Shown here one piece after another: positions 24,123-31,620 of a stretch of DNA of 40,081 nucleotides. The DNA comes from Acidimicrobiia bacterium. GTDB lineage: Bacteria; Actinomycetota; Acidimicrobiia; Spongiisociales; Spongiisociaceae. A program made the translations under genes and the position numbers. Each line of letters begins with the position of its first letter. The stretch's first letter is position 1. The stretch is from assembly GCA_011523395.1 (NCBI GenBank), contig WTGW01000112.1, positions 1-40,081 of the forward strand, written 5' to 3'. Below the pieces are notes generated by a model. That model ran no database searches and was not told where the DNA came from. It worked only from the letters and a program-made list of their open reading frames with translations.

Positions 24123-25679
24123 CTATTCGCTGCGGGTCGGCGACCCTTCGTCCTCCGGTAGGTGGCGTGGTGGCATGAACTTCGCGATGAGGACTGCACT
24201 TGCCAGGGCCACCCCGGCCGCCACCATGACCGCTACGCCGAGCGCGTCCGAGAAGGCCGCTCCGGCCGCCTCCGCCAACCGCGTCCCGACTTCTCCCGGA
24301 AGCATCGACGCGATCCTGGAGGCCGCTCCCACCGAGTCGCGGGCAGCAGTTGCCGCCTCGGCGGGCAATCGGGTTACTACATCCTCCATCCGGCCGCTGT
24401 ACACGGTGTTCATCACGGAACCGATCACCGCCACGCCGAAGGCTCCCGCCACCTGCCGGGTGACATCGTTCATCGCGGAGGCCACACCGGCGTTCGCCTC
24501 AGGTACGGCGCCCATCACGGCGTCGGTGGACGGGGCCATCACGTTGCCCATGCCGAAGGCCATGCAGAAGAAGGTCAGGCCGATCACCCAGTACTCGGTG
24601 TTCGGGTCCCAGAATGTGATCGAGACGAGTACTAGGGCCAGCACTACGAGACCCGGAGCCACCACCTTGTTCGTGCCCAGCCTCGCCACCAGCCGGTGGC
24701 TGAGACCGGCGCCGGTTGCCATTCCGAGGGCCACGGGAACCATCCGCAACCCGGCTTCCAGCGGGGTGTAGCCCTGGACGAATTGGAGGTACTGCGTCAT
24801 TCCGAACACCATCCCGAAGAGGGCGAAGAATCCGATCGAGATAGCCCCTGCCCCTGCCGAGAATCTCGGGTTGCGGAAGAACGCCAGGTTGAGCATCGGG
24901 TGGTCGGTCCTGATCTCCCAGTAGACGAAGATCGCGACCAGGAGTGCTCCGACTACGAAGCCGGCCAGCACCAGGCCGTCCGTCCATCCCCGCACCGGGG
25001 CCTCGATGATTGAGAACACGAGGATCGTCACCGCCGATATGGAGAGGACCGCACCGGGAATGTCCAGCGGGACCGGGTGCGGATCCCGGCTCTCGGGCAC
25101 CAGCAGGACCCCAGCGACCAGCGCCACGATGATGATCGGGATGTTGATGAAGAACACCGAGCCCCACCAGAAGTGCTCGAGGAGCAGGCCACCGGCTAGG
25201 GGGCCGAGACCGACGCCCAGACCGGAAACCCCGGCCCAGATCCCTATCGCCTTGCCCCGCTCATCCCGCGGGAACACGTTGGTGAGGATCGAGAGGGTCG
25301 AGGGCATGATGAGCGCTCCGCCGATTCCCATCAGGGCGCGGGCCGTGATCAGCTGGCCGCTCGATCCCGCCTGTGCCGCGAACAGGCTCGACAGGCCGAA
25401 GATCACCAGGCCGAACTGGAGGGCGAGCCTCCGTCCGTAACGGTCGCCCAGGGAGCCCATCGTCAGAAGGAGCCCGGCGAACACCAGGATGTAAGCGTCC
25501 ACCATCCACTGGAGTGAGGTGGCGGACGCGCCGAACTCCCTCTGCAGGGTGGGGATGGCGACGTTCAGGATGGTGTTGTCCAAACCGATGATCAGAAGGC
25601 TCGTCGAGAGGACCCCGAGCGTCCACCACCGCCTCCGGTAAGCGACCGACTCTTTCGAGACCGGCTCCGTACTCGCCAT
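24123..25679 (-). CDS. MFS drug exporter, DHA2 (EmrB/QacA) family
   Basis: A protein of 518 residues with about 14 hydrophobic segments, the size of DHA2 proton-coupled exporters. Motif A (GSLGDRYGRR) follows the second helix and motif C-like GVSGLGVGLGPLAGG lies in helix 5. LLIIGLDNTILNVAIPTLQ is typical of the first helix (motif D1). An excellent ribosome-binding site, AAGGAGG, sits 7 bases before ATG. It should expel hydrophobic or toxic compounds, perhaps including aromatics handled in this region, under the control of the TetR protein encoded next to it. Confidence 0.92.
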   Translation of the reverse strand: MASTEPVSKESVAYRRRWWTLGVLSTSLLIIGLDNTILNVAIPTLQREFGASATSLQWMVDAYILVFAGLLLTMGSLGDRYGRRLALQFGLVIFGLSSLFAAQAGSSGQLITARALMGIGGALIMPSTLSILTNVFPRDERGKAIGIWAGVSGLGVGLGPLAGGLLLEHFWWGSVFFINIPIIIVALVAGVLLVPESRDPHPVPLDIPGAVLSISAVTILVFSIIEAPVRGWTDGLVLAGFVVGALLVAIFVYWEIRTDHPMLNLAFFRNPRFSAGAGAISIGFFALFGMVFGMTQYLQFVQGYTPLEAGLRMVPVALGMATGAGLSHRLVARLGTNKVVAPGLVVLALVLVSITFWDPNTEYWVIGLTFFCMAFGMGNVMAPSTDAVMGAVPEANAGVASAMNDVTRQVAGAFGVAVIGSVMNTVYSGRMEDVVTRLPAEAATAARDSVGAASRIASMLPGEVGTRLAEAAGAAFSDALGVAVMVAAGVALASAVLIAKFMPPRHLPEDEGSPTRSE

Positions 25680-25697
25680 GGAGACACCTCCTTATCA

Positions 25698-25716
25698 AAA
25701 CGATACGGTAGCGTTT
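25698..25716. promoter_or_regulatory. TetR-type operator of the MFS/tetR operon
   Basis: AAACGATAC-G-GTAGCGTTT, a 19-bp palindrome with 8 of 9 pairs matching. It lies between the -10 element and the ribosome-binding site, so bound repressor would block initiation at the start point. Length and symmetry fit TetR-family operators. Confidence 0.8.
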
Positions 25717-25720
25717 CTAT

Positions 25721-25748
25721 ATTCTAGGAGCCTGAGAGACCGTGTCAA
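25721..25748 (-). promoter_or_regulatory. sigma-70-type promoter of the MFS/tetR operon
   Basis: On the minus strand there is a perfect -35 TTGACA (25743-25748), a 16-bp spacer, and -10 TAGAAT (25721-25726, five of six consensus bases). Transcription would start near 25714, within the TetR palindrome. This is the clearest promoter in the window. Confidence 0.75.
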
Positions 25749-25821
25749 CTCGGTGGATGCGCTTCGGTCAAAGGGCCACCACCGCAAGGCGGCCATCGTG
25801 GTGGCGGGCAGTGGGATGGAG

Positions 25822-25832
25822 TCCGCATAGAA
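25822..25832 (+). promoter_or_regulatory. possible third copy of the CCGCATAGAA motif
   Basis: TCCGCATAGAA matches the core of the two motifs at 7985 and 9582 over 11 bases, in the same orientation relative to the gene it faces. It lies 61 bp before the ABM gene at 25894. The outer GTTC...GAAC arms are not conserved. It may be a shared -10 type element (TAGAAT) rather than a regulator site. Confidence 0.35.
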
Positions 25833-25893
25833 TCCCTGGCGTCCCGGCGATCGTCTCATACGAGGACAGCGCCAGCAGCGAAAGGGAAGCGGC

Positions 25894-26175
25894 ATGACCA
25901 TTGTCCTGGCGACCTACACGACGGCACCCGGCAAGGACGGCGAAGTGGCGGACCTGCTCAGGAGCTACACGGCCCTGGTGCTGGAGGAGCCGGGGTGCCT
26001 CGCATTCGAGGTCTACAGGAGCGTGGACGACCGGCGCCGGTTCCTGCTGCTGGAGAAGTACGTGGACCGGGCCGCATTCGCCGCGCACCAGGAGACCGAG
26101 CACTTCACGGAGGTGGCTGTGAAGCAGATCCGCCCCCTGCTGGACGACCGCAGCGTCGAGATCGTGGACGCATAG
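25894..26175 (+). CDS. antibiotic biosynthesis monooxygenase (ABM) domain protein, copy 2
   Basis: A protein of 93 residues forming one ABM domain: MTIVLATYTTAPGKDGEVADLL, EEPGCLAFEVYRS, FLLLEKYVDRAAFAAH and a C-terminal strand. AAGGGA lies upstream of the ATG. It is monocistronic and divergent from the MFS operon. The family includes cofactor-free monooxygenases acting on quinols and many proteins of unknown role. A core match to the catabolic regulatory motif in its leader is a hint, not proof, of a link to aromatic metabolism. Confidence 0.78.
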   Translation: MTIVLATYTTAPGKDGEVADLLRSYTALVLEEPGCLAFEVYRSVDDRRRFLLLEKYVDRAAFAAHQETEHFTEVAVKQIRPLLDDRSVEIVDA

Positions 26176-26239
26176 GCCGGACGTCTCCGGTCCGGGCGGG
26201 ATCACCGACCGGTGCGTGGGTGCGGGTCGGACCCGGGAG

Positions 26240-26380
26240 TCAGAGTCCGGAGCGGCCGAGAGCTCCTAACCCACCGGTAGTGCGTCCCTCCAGGCGCCGG
26301 CCGATAGCGTCGAGGCTGGCCGCCACCACGAGCGCCGCGCCGGCGCTCACGCGGAACCAGAACGGGGCCACGCCGAACAG
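26240..26380 (-). pseudogene. duplicated 3' end of the ribose-type permease gene
   Basis: These 141 bp match 35879-36019 at all but two positions. They include the permease stop codon and its last 46 codons (ending GALGRSGL). The match begins exactly at the stop codon, and upstream of it the sequence is unrelated. No start or membrane domain remains, so it is a non-functional fragment. The high identity points to a recent duplication or gene conversion. Confidence 0.92.
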
Positions 26381-26397
26381 TTCATCGCCCTCGATCG

Positions 26398-26535
26398 GTG
26401 GCGGGGGATGCTGTGGGTGATCCCGACGAGGACGCCATCTCGATCTCGGACTGGTTCGGGGAGATCGAGGCGCTATTGCGGCCCACGATGCGGACGGGTT
26501 GGTGGAAGTTGCCGGTTGGAGGCAAACTCCTTTGA
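26398..26535 (+). pseudogene. short orphan reading frame, possible remnant of a gene 3' end
   Basis: A 45-codon plus-strand frame from GTG to TGA (26533-26535). It reads as coherent protein: an acidic start (GDPDEDAISISDWFGEIEAL) and a Trp-rich end (TGWWKLPVGGKLL). It is directly next to the permease fragment and has no ribosome-binding site. It could be the C-terminus of a gene cut by the same rearrangement. I do not recognise the family. Confidence 0.3.
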
Positions 26536-26607
26536 CGGAAGCCCAACAGCGTACAATCAGCCCGCCAACACCAAGGATGGTCTCCACCACATGACGATCT
26601 CCACTGC

Positions 26608-27744
26608 ATGACTCTTCCTACCAGTGCGATCGATCGTTCGATGTCCCCGCTCGTGAGGGCGGGACTGGTGGTAGCTCTGATCTATGTGTTCCTGGTCGGC
26701 GTATCATCACTCGAGTCAGGCATCGGTCATCTTGGGGGCAACACCCAGGAGGCGCTCTTCTCCGGCGTGCGGAACCCGCTCGCCGGGCTCTTCGTCGGGA
26801 TTCTCGGCACGGTGCTGGTGCAGTCATCGTCGGCCAGCACATCGGTCATAGTCGGCTTGGTGGCCTCGGGCGTGGTGAGCTTCGAACATGCCGTACCCAT
26901 GGTGATGGGCGCAAACATCGGAACAACGGTTACCAATACCCTCGTGTCGATCGCCCATATGAGGCGGTCATTCGAATTCCAGCGAGCCTTCGCGGCGGCG
27001 ACCGTCCACGACTTCTTCAACGTGGTGATAGTCGCGGTCCTGTTACCGGTGGAGTTGGCCACCGGCGTTCTTTCGACCCTCGCCGAGGGGATCAGCGAGA
27101 CCCTCGTCGGCTCCGCCGGCACCGAGTGGAAGAGCCCGGTAAAGACGTTGGTAAAGGAACCGGTCGGCTGGTTCGAAGGTATATGGAATCGTTTCGGGGT
27201 AGACGGCACCGCGCTCGGCGCCCTGCTCGTCATATGCGGGATCGCGACGGTGTTGCTCGCACTTGCGCTCGTAACCAAGAACATGCGCCGGATGGTGGCC
27301 GAACGCGTCGAGCGGTCACTTAACATGGCTCTCGCGAGAGGTAATGGCATGATCGCCCTGCTGGTTGGGGTGGCGATCACGATCTCGGTCCAGTCATCCA
27401 GCATCACCACGTCGATGCTGATCCCGCTGTGCGCCGCCGGGGTTCTGTCGCTGCGGAACGCATACCCGGTCACCCTTGGCGCCAACGTGGGTACCACCAT
27501 CACGGCATTACTGGCCTCCCTGGCGACCTCGCGGCCCGAAGCGCTCACCATCGCGCTGGTCCACAGCCTGTTCAACATCGGCGGGATCCTGCTGCTGTAC
27601 CCGATCAAAGCCCTTCGGGAGATCCCTGTCCACGCGGCCGAGACCCTAGCCAAGGTAGCACTAAAGCGGCGCTGGCTAGCCGTGGGCTATGTAACAGGGA
27701 TGTTCATGATCGTGCCGCTCATCGGCTTCGCCCTGCTCCGCTGA
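26608..27744 (+). CDS. Na+/phosphate cotransporter family protein
   Basis: An integral membrane protein of 378 residues. It has the two inverted repeats of the Na/Pi-cotransporter (NptA/YjbB-like) family, each with a QSSS motif and a following Gly-Asn element: QSSSASTSVIVGL with MGANIGTTVTNT in the first half, and QSSSITTSMLIPL with GANVGTTITALL in the second. It has about eight to nine membrane segments and no PhoU-like tail. It would move phosphate with sodium. The ATG at 26608 overlaps the stop of a tiny upstream frame (ATG at 26591), so translation may be coupled. The gene is inserted between two gene fragments that are neighbours elsewhere in the window. Confidence 0.87.
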   Translation: MTLPTSAIDRSMSPLVRAGLVVALIYVFLVGVSSLESGIGHLGGNTQEALFSGVRNPLAGLFVGILGTVLVQSSSASTSVIVGLVASGVVSFEHAVPMVMGANIGTTVTNTLVSIAHMRRSFEFQRAFAAATVHDFFNVVIVAVLLPVELATGVLSTLAEGISETLVGSAGTEWKSPVKTLVKEPVGWFEGIWNRFGVDGTALGALLVICGIATVLLALALVTKNMRRMVAERVERSLNMALARGNGMIALLVGVAITISVQSSSITTSMLIPLCAAGVLSLRNAYPVTLGANVGTTITALLASLATSRPEALTIALVHSLFNIGGILLLYPIKALREIPVHAAETLAKVALKRRWLAVGYVTGMFMIVPLIGFALLR

Positions 27745-27917
27745 GGAGTCCCCAGCATTCAGATCCGGCGGTAGCGCTATGGTCCTGGCAGACGGACGGG
27801 CGGACGAGTTTCCTCAATCTGCTTCGTTGAGGTCACTGCCAGCCACTCCCTCAGGGCGCTGATCAGAGCAAGCATCGTTGTTGTACGAACAGTTCCTGTG
27901 CTTGTCACCCGTCCTGG

Positions 27918-28290
27918 ACCGATCCTTGCCGGCTTGCGAGCCACTCCAGCCTCGCCTGGTTGAAGGTCACCGGGTCCTGCATGCCGAACAGGTGCGAACC
28001 GCCGGGGAACACCACCAGTTCCGCATCCGGGATCCCGTCGGCCAGCTCGCGGCTGAGTACGGCGGCAGGCACATGTCGAGTTCCCCCACCGTGACGAGCG
28101 TGGACGCCCGGACCAGGGACAGCCGATCCGCTCCGTCACGCGTCAGGTTGGCCTCGATCCGCCCGGCCAGTTCGGCCATGGGTGACGCGTTGGCCTTCAT
28201 CCGTTCGAGGATCTCGAGGGTGAGGTCGTATTGCCTGGTGAATGAAGTCAGGCGGGAACAGGTAGAGCAGCCTCGCAGTACCGTCGGCCA
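27918..28290 (-). pseudogene. decayed copy of the alpha/beta hydrolase gene
   Basis: About 370 bp correspond to the C-terminal half of the intact hydrolase gene at 38671-39477. By eye the similarity is on the order of 80-85 percent. Two single-base frameshifts break it, a deletion near 28054 and an insertion near 28241. The remains of the catalytic His region (GGSHLF in the intact copy) are recognisable around 27990. The N-terminal half with the nucleophile Ser is absent. It is clearly non-functional and older than the nearly identical permease fragment at 26240. Confidence 0.88.
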
Positions 28291-28545
28291 GTTTCGCCCT
28301 CCCACCTGCTCGAACTCTCCTGCACGTCGGTATGGCCGCCACTCGGAGGGAAGCCGATGGACCGCTGGACAACTTCGACCAGCGTTGTGGTCGACATCGA
28401 GGTCGAACCGGTACCAGCACGCCCGAAATCCCACGAAATCGCGCCTCCTCTATTGTTGAGGATGATTGCTTGACGGGTCTACAAGATCCCCCTTAGGATC
28501 ATTCGGGAGGTCCGGTCCCACGACAGTACGAGGCATCACGTTCGC
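28291..28545. other. intergenic region, no gene seen
   Basis: Apart from the candidate promoter at 28470-28499, I see no supported reading frame here. The stretch 27745-27917 on the other side of the hydrolase relic is likewise empty. Both look like degraded sequence. Confidence 0.5.
28470..28499 (+). promoter_or_regulatory. candidate promoter of the DUF3830/D-aminoacylase operon
   Basis: TTGACG (28470-28475), an 18-bp spacer and TAGGAT (28494-28499), 46 bp before the first start codon. Four to five bases of each hexamer match the consensus. No operator palindrome was recognised. Confidence 0.45.
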
Positions 28546-29043
28546 ATGTCCGACCAAGCACAGGGTTTGCCGGCCTCTCCTCGTCGCATCAGGATCTCGC
28601 TTCCGGGTTCGGGCGCCGCCGCTGTCGCCGACCTCTTGGATGATGATTGTCCCGATACCTGCTCGGCCTTGTGGGACCTCCTCCCGCTCCGTCTCAAGGC
28701 GACCCATGACATATGGTCGGGACACTTGATACGCTCCCATTTGGAGGGTGACACCTATCTCGAACCCGAGAACGTCCTCACCTATATTCCCGTGCCGGGC
28801 GATGTCTTCTATTACTACAGACCGGCTCGCTACTACCGGGGCTCACCGTACGGCAGGCTGGAATCCGCCGAAATAGGGATTGTGTACGACCACGACACGA
28901 GACCGCAGGGTCCGAGGGGACCTGAAGCAGTGAACCTGTTCGCCGAGATATCCTCCGGTCTGGAAGAACTTCGCACGGCGTGCGAGGCGATGATCTATGA
29001 AGGCCAGAAAGAATTGATCATCGAGAGAATGGACGATCCTTGA
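28546..29043 (+). CDS. DUF3830-like (cyclophilin-fold) protein, copy 1
   Basis: A protein of 165 residues. The pattern RIRISLPGSGAAAVADLLDDDCPDTC, then CSALWDLLPL, a His-containing SGH segment, the PGDVFYYYRP strand and GIVYDHDT matches what I recall of the DUF3830 family. Those are small beta-barrel proteins with a cyclophilin-like fold. The family has no firm biochemical role. It is often found near amidohydrolases and hydantoin or D-amino acid genes, as here. This is the first of three tandem paralogues, with an 18-residue N-terminal extension. Its TGA overlaps the TTG start of copy 2. No strong ribosome-binding site was seen. Confidence 0.65.
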   Translation: MSDQAQGLPASPRRIRISLPGSGAAAVADLLDDDCPDTCSALWDLLPLRLKATHDIWSGHLIRSHLEGDTYLEPENVLTYIPVPGDVFYYYRPARYYRGSPYGRLESAEIGIVYDHDTRPQGPRGPEAVNLFAEISSGLEELRTACEAMIYEGQKELIIERMDDP

Positions 29044-29546
29044 GAAGGCTGGTCTTCGAACTCGAGGGTACAACGGCGATAGCCGAAATGCACGAAGACA
29101 TCGTGCCCGGCACGTGCGATGCCGTATGGGAGATCCTCCCGGTGGAGGGCATGTCAATCCATGCGAACTGGGCGAGCCGCGAGATCATGCTGCACCTTCA
29201 AGGCGACAAGATTCTCAGGCTTCCGCCCGAGGGGCCGTCCAGCCACGGGATAGTCGCACCTGGGGACATCGTCTACTTCTGGCGCGCGCCCCAGATGTCC
29301 CGAGGAAAGCAGCTCGCCTACAGTTCGGAGTTCGAGCGGGAGCTCTCGGAGTTCGCCATCTTCTATGGCGAGCCGTCCGGCTTGGGTCTGGCGACTAGCG
29401 ATCCGGCCCGGGAGTCGGACCCGACTCTTCAGGTCACGACGCTGTTCGCGACCTTCATCGACCTCCCTGCGGACTTCGTGGACAAGTGCGAGGAGATCCG
29501 CCACGAGGGGCTCAAACGGCTGGTTGTGAAGCGATACGAGGAATGA
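29040..29546 (+). CDS. DUF3830-like (cyclophilin-fold) protein, copy 2
   Basis: A protein of 168 residues read from TTG at 29040, which overlaps the stop of copy 1. It shares the family layout: LVFELEGTTAIAEMHEDIVPGTCDAVW, HANWASREIMLHL, GDIVYFWRAP, FAIFYGEPSG. It ends in a helix (CEEIRHEGLKRLVVKRYEE) similar to the end of copy 1. Pairwise similarity to the other two copies is low but colinear, so these may form a hetero-oligomer. Function unknown. Confidence 0.65.
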   Translation: MRRLVFELEGTTAIAEMHEDIVPGTCDAVWEILPVEGMSIHANWASREIMLHLQGDKILRLPPEGPSSHGIVAPGDIVYFWRAPQMSRGKQLAYSSEFERELSEFAIFYGEPSGLGLATSDPARESDPTLQVTTLFATFIDLPADFVDKCEEIRHEGLKRLVVKRYEE

Positions 29547-29559
29547 CAGGCGGGGCGGG

Positions 29560-30009
29560 ATGACAAGGGTTCGAATAGCGCTAGGGGAGGTTGAAGCCTT
29601 CGCAGAACTGGACGAGGTTGCCGCCCCGAGAACGACCGCTTGGCTGCGAGAACTGCTCCCGATTAGGAACCGGGCCATTCACAGCATGGAGAACGGCCGA
29701 GAAGTGTATGCCTTGCTCGACACTCAGGGGCCCATCCCGGAGGAGAACCAGACCATCTACCAGTGCGTCGGAGATCTGTTCGTCTACCACAAACCGGCCA
29801 TCTTCGTGGAACCGGCGTGGCCGAGGCACATGCGTACCTTTCTCGTCATCGGGTTCATATACGAGCGAGACAGCGCGATCAGGGGCATGAGCGGACCGCT
29901 GGCCACCAACATCGTCGGCCGGATCACTCAAGGCATGGATGCCCTGGCTCACGAAGCTCCCCGCATGCGGAAGGAAGGCTTCGGCGAGATCGCGATCAGC
30001 GTCGTCTGA
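29560..30009 (+). CDS. DUF3830-like (cyclophilin-fold) protein, copy 3
   Basis: A protein of 149 residues. The shared pattern is VRIALGEVEAFAELDEVAAPRTTAWL, RAIHSMENGREVYALL, GDLFVYHKP, FLVIGFIYERD. The Cys found after the first helix turn in copies 1 and 2 (DTC, GTC) is Thr here (RTT). It starts with ATG 13 bp after copy 2, with GGCGGGA before it, and ends 14 bp before the amidohydrolase. So all three copies and the amidohydrolase are probably cotranscribed. Confidence 0.65.
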   Translation: MTRVRIALGEVEAFAELDEVAAPRTTAWLRELLPIRNRAIHSMENGREVYALLDTQGPIPEENQTIYQCVGDLFVYHKPAIFVEPAWPRHMRTFLVIGFIYERDSAIRGMSGPLATNIVGRITQGMDALAHEAPRMRKEGFGEIAISVV

Positions 30010-30023
30010 GCCGGTCGGGCTTG

Positions 30024-31613
30024 ATGCTGGATCTGGTCATCGGCGGCGGCCGGGTAGCCGACGGTTCCGGAGGGCCGCTCTACACGGCGGACATCGGAGT
30101 CGCCGGCGAGCGGATAGTCCGAGTCGGGAAGATCGACCGCGACGAGGGCCGGTCGCGCATCGACGCTACCGGACTGATCGTGGCTCCCGGCTTTGTCGAC
30201 GCGCATACCCACTCGGACATCACCATCCTGGTCGACCCGAGGGCCGAGAGCGCGGTCCGCCAAGGCGTGACCACCCAGGTCTTCCCGAACTGCGGGATGG
30301 GTCTGGCTCCCGCCGTCGGGGATGCGCAGGCCGACATTGCCGAGCGGGTGGGAAGGTTCGGCATCGAGGTCGACTGGAACACGGTGGGCGAGTACTTCGA
30401 TCGGGTCCGATCGGTGGATCCTGCCGTCAATGTCGTCCCGATGGTCGCCCAGGGCACGGTCCGGATGGCCGTGATGGGGTTCAGCCAGGCCGAGCCCACC
30501 CCTGCCCAGTTGGAGGCCATGAGGGATCACGTCCGTGAGGCCATGCGGCGCGGAGCCCGGGGAATGTGCTCGGGGCTCCGGTACGTTCCCGGCGGATATG
30601 CAAGCCGGGGGGAGTTGATAGAGCTTGCCCGGATCGTCAGCGACTACGGAGGGGTTTATGCCAGCCACATCCGGAGCGAGGGTGACAACGGGGACTGGTT
30701 CGACGCCATCGACGAGGCCTTGGCGATCGGACGCGGTGCCCGGGTTCGGGTGCAGATCTCCCATCTGAAGGCACTCGGGGCCGATGTGTGGGGTAAGAGC
30801 GGGAGGGCGCTCGCGGCGATCGAGAAGGCCCGGGAGCAGGGTGTCGACGTCTTGGGCGACCAGTACCCGTACGACGCCACCAGCAGCACCCTCTTCGTCC
30901 TGTTCCCCCAGTGGTGCCAGGAGGGTGGCGTCGAAGCCTTCCTGTCACGAACGGCCGATGCCGCGCTCAGGGCGGACATCGAGAGCTCCTTTTCCACGTC
31001 GCTGGCGTTGCGGGGCGGCGGGGACAGGATGACGGTCTCCGAGTACGGGCCCGACCCTCTGCTGGAGGGGAAGACCCTCGCCCGCATCGCCGGAGAGCGC
31101 CGAGAAGGGGTCTTCGAGACTGCCGTGAGCATGCTCGAGACGTCGCAGGGGCGCGTGAGTATGGTGTTCCACACACTCGAGCGGGACGACATCGAGAGGA
31201 TCTTCGTGAACCCTCTGGTGATGGTGGCGAGCGACGGGTCGGCAGTCGCCCCCCACGGCAAGCTGGCCGCCGACTATTACCCCCATCCCCGGAACTACGG
31301 ATGCTTCCCGAAGGTTCTGGGGGACTTCGTCCGCGGCCGCAAGCTGCTGCCGGTCGAAGAGGCGGTCCGGAAGATGACCTCCCTGCCCGCGGAGCATTTC
31401 GGGCTCGAGCAGCGAGGCCGCATCCGGCCGGGATGGTATGCGGACCTGACCGTCTTCGACCCCGGGACCGTGGCCGATCAGGCGACCTTCGAGAATCCTC
31501 GAGAGTTTCCCGCGGGGATCCCCTACGTGATCGTCAACGGGGGGCTGGTCGTCGAGCAGGGCAGCCACACCGGGAACCGGCCCGGCAGGGTGCTCGCCGC
31601 GGGTGAGGGATAG
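30024..31613 (+). CDS. N-acyl-D-amino-acid deacylase / D-aminoacylase family amidohydrolase
   Basis: A protein of 529 residues, in the range of D-aminoacylases. Metal and catalytic residues expected for the family are visible: His61 and His63 in DAHTHSD, Cys90 in FPNCGMGLAP, His in YASHIRSEGD, His in QISHLKALG, and the Asp in MVASDGSAVAPHG. It hydrolyses N-acyl D-amino acids or related N-acyl or N-carbamoyl compounds to free amine and acid. I chose the ATG at 30024, where the family N-terminus (LDLVIGGGRVADG) begins. The frame is open much further upstream. It ends the DUF3830 operon and is followed by an LLM oxidoreductase gene. Confidence 0.88.
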   Translation: MLDLVIGGGRVADGSGGPLYTADIGVAGERIVRVGKIDRDEGRSRIDATGLIVAPGFVDAHTHSDITILVDPRAESAVRQGVTTQVFPNCGMGLAPAVGDAQADIAERVGRFGIEVDWNTVGEYFDRVRSVDPAVNVVPMVAQGTVRMAVMGFSQAEPTPAQLEAMRDHVREAMRRGARGMCSGLRYVPGGYASRGELIELARIVSDYGGVYASHIRSEGDNGDWFDAIDEALAIGRGARVRVQISHLKALGADVWGKSGRALAAIEKAREQGVDVLGDQYPYDATSSTLFVLFPQWCQEGGVEAFLSRTADAALRADIESSFSTSLALRGGGDRMTVSEYGPDPLLEGKTLARIAGERREGVFETAVSMLETSQGRVSMVFHTLERDDIERIFVNPLVMVASDGSAVAPHGKLAADYYPHPRNYGCFPKVLGDFVRGRKLLPVEEAVRKMTSLPAEHFGLEQRGRIRPGWYADLTVFDPGTVADQATFENPREFPAGIPYVIVNGGLVVEQGSHTGNRPGRVLAAGEG

Positions 31614-31620
31614 AGGTCCG

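Noticed and set aside
26608-27744. Na/Pi transporter as phosphate supplier of the aryl-phosphate pathway
   Set aside because: It is 9 kb away inside a rearranged segment and nothing in the sequence links it to the catabolic operons.
27777-28139. Minus-strand frame of 120 codons across the hydrolase relic as a gene
   Set aside because: It runs in a wrong frame through a decayed gene copy with frameshifts and shows no recognisable protein pattern.
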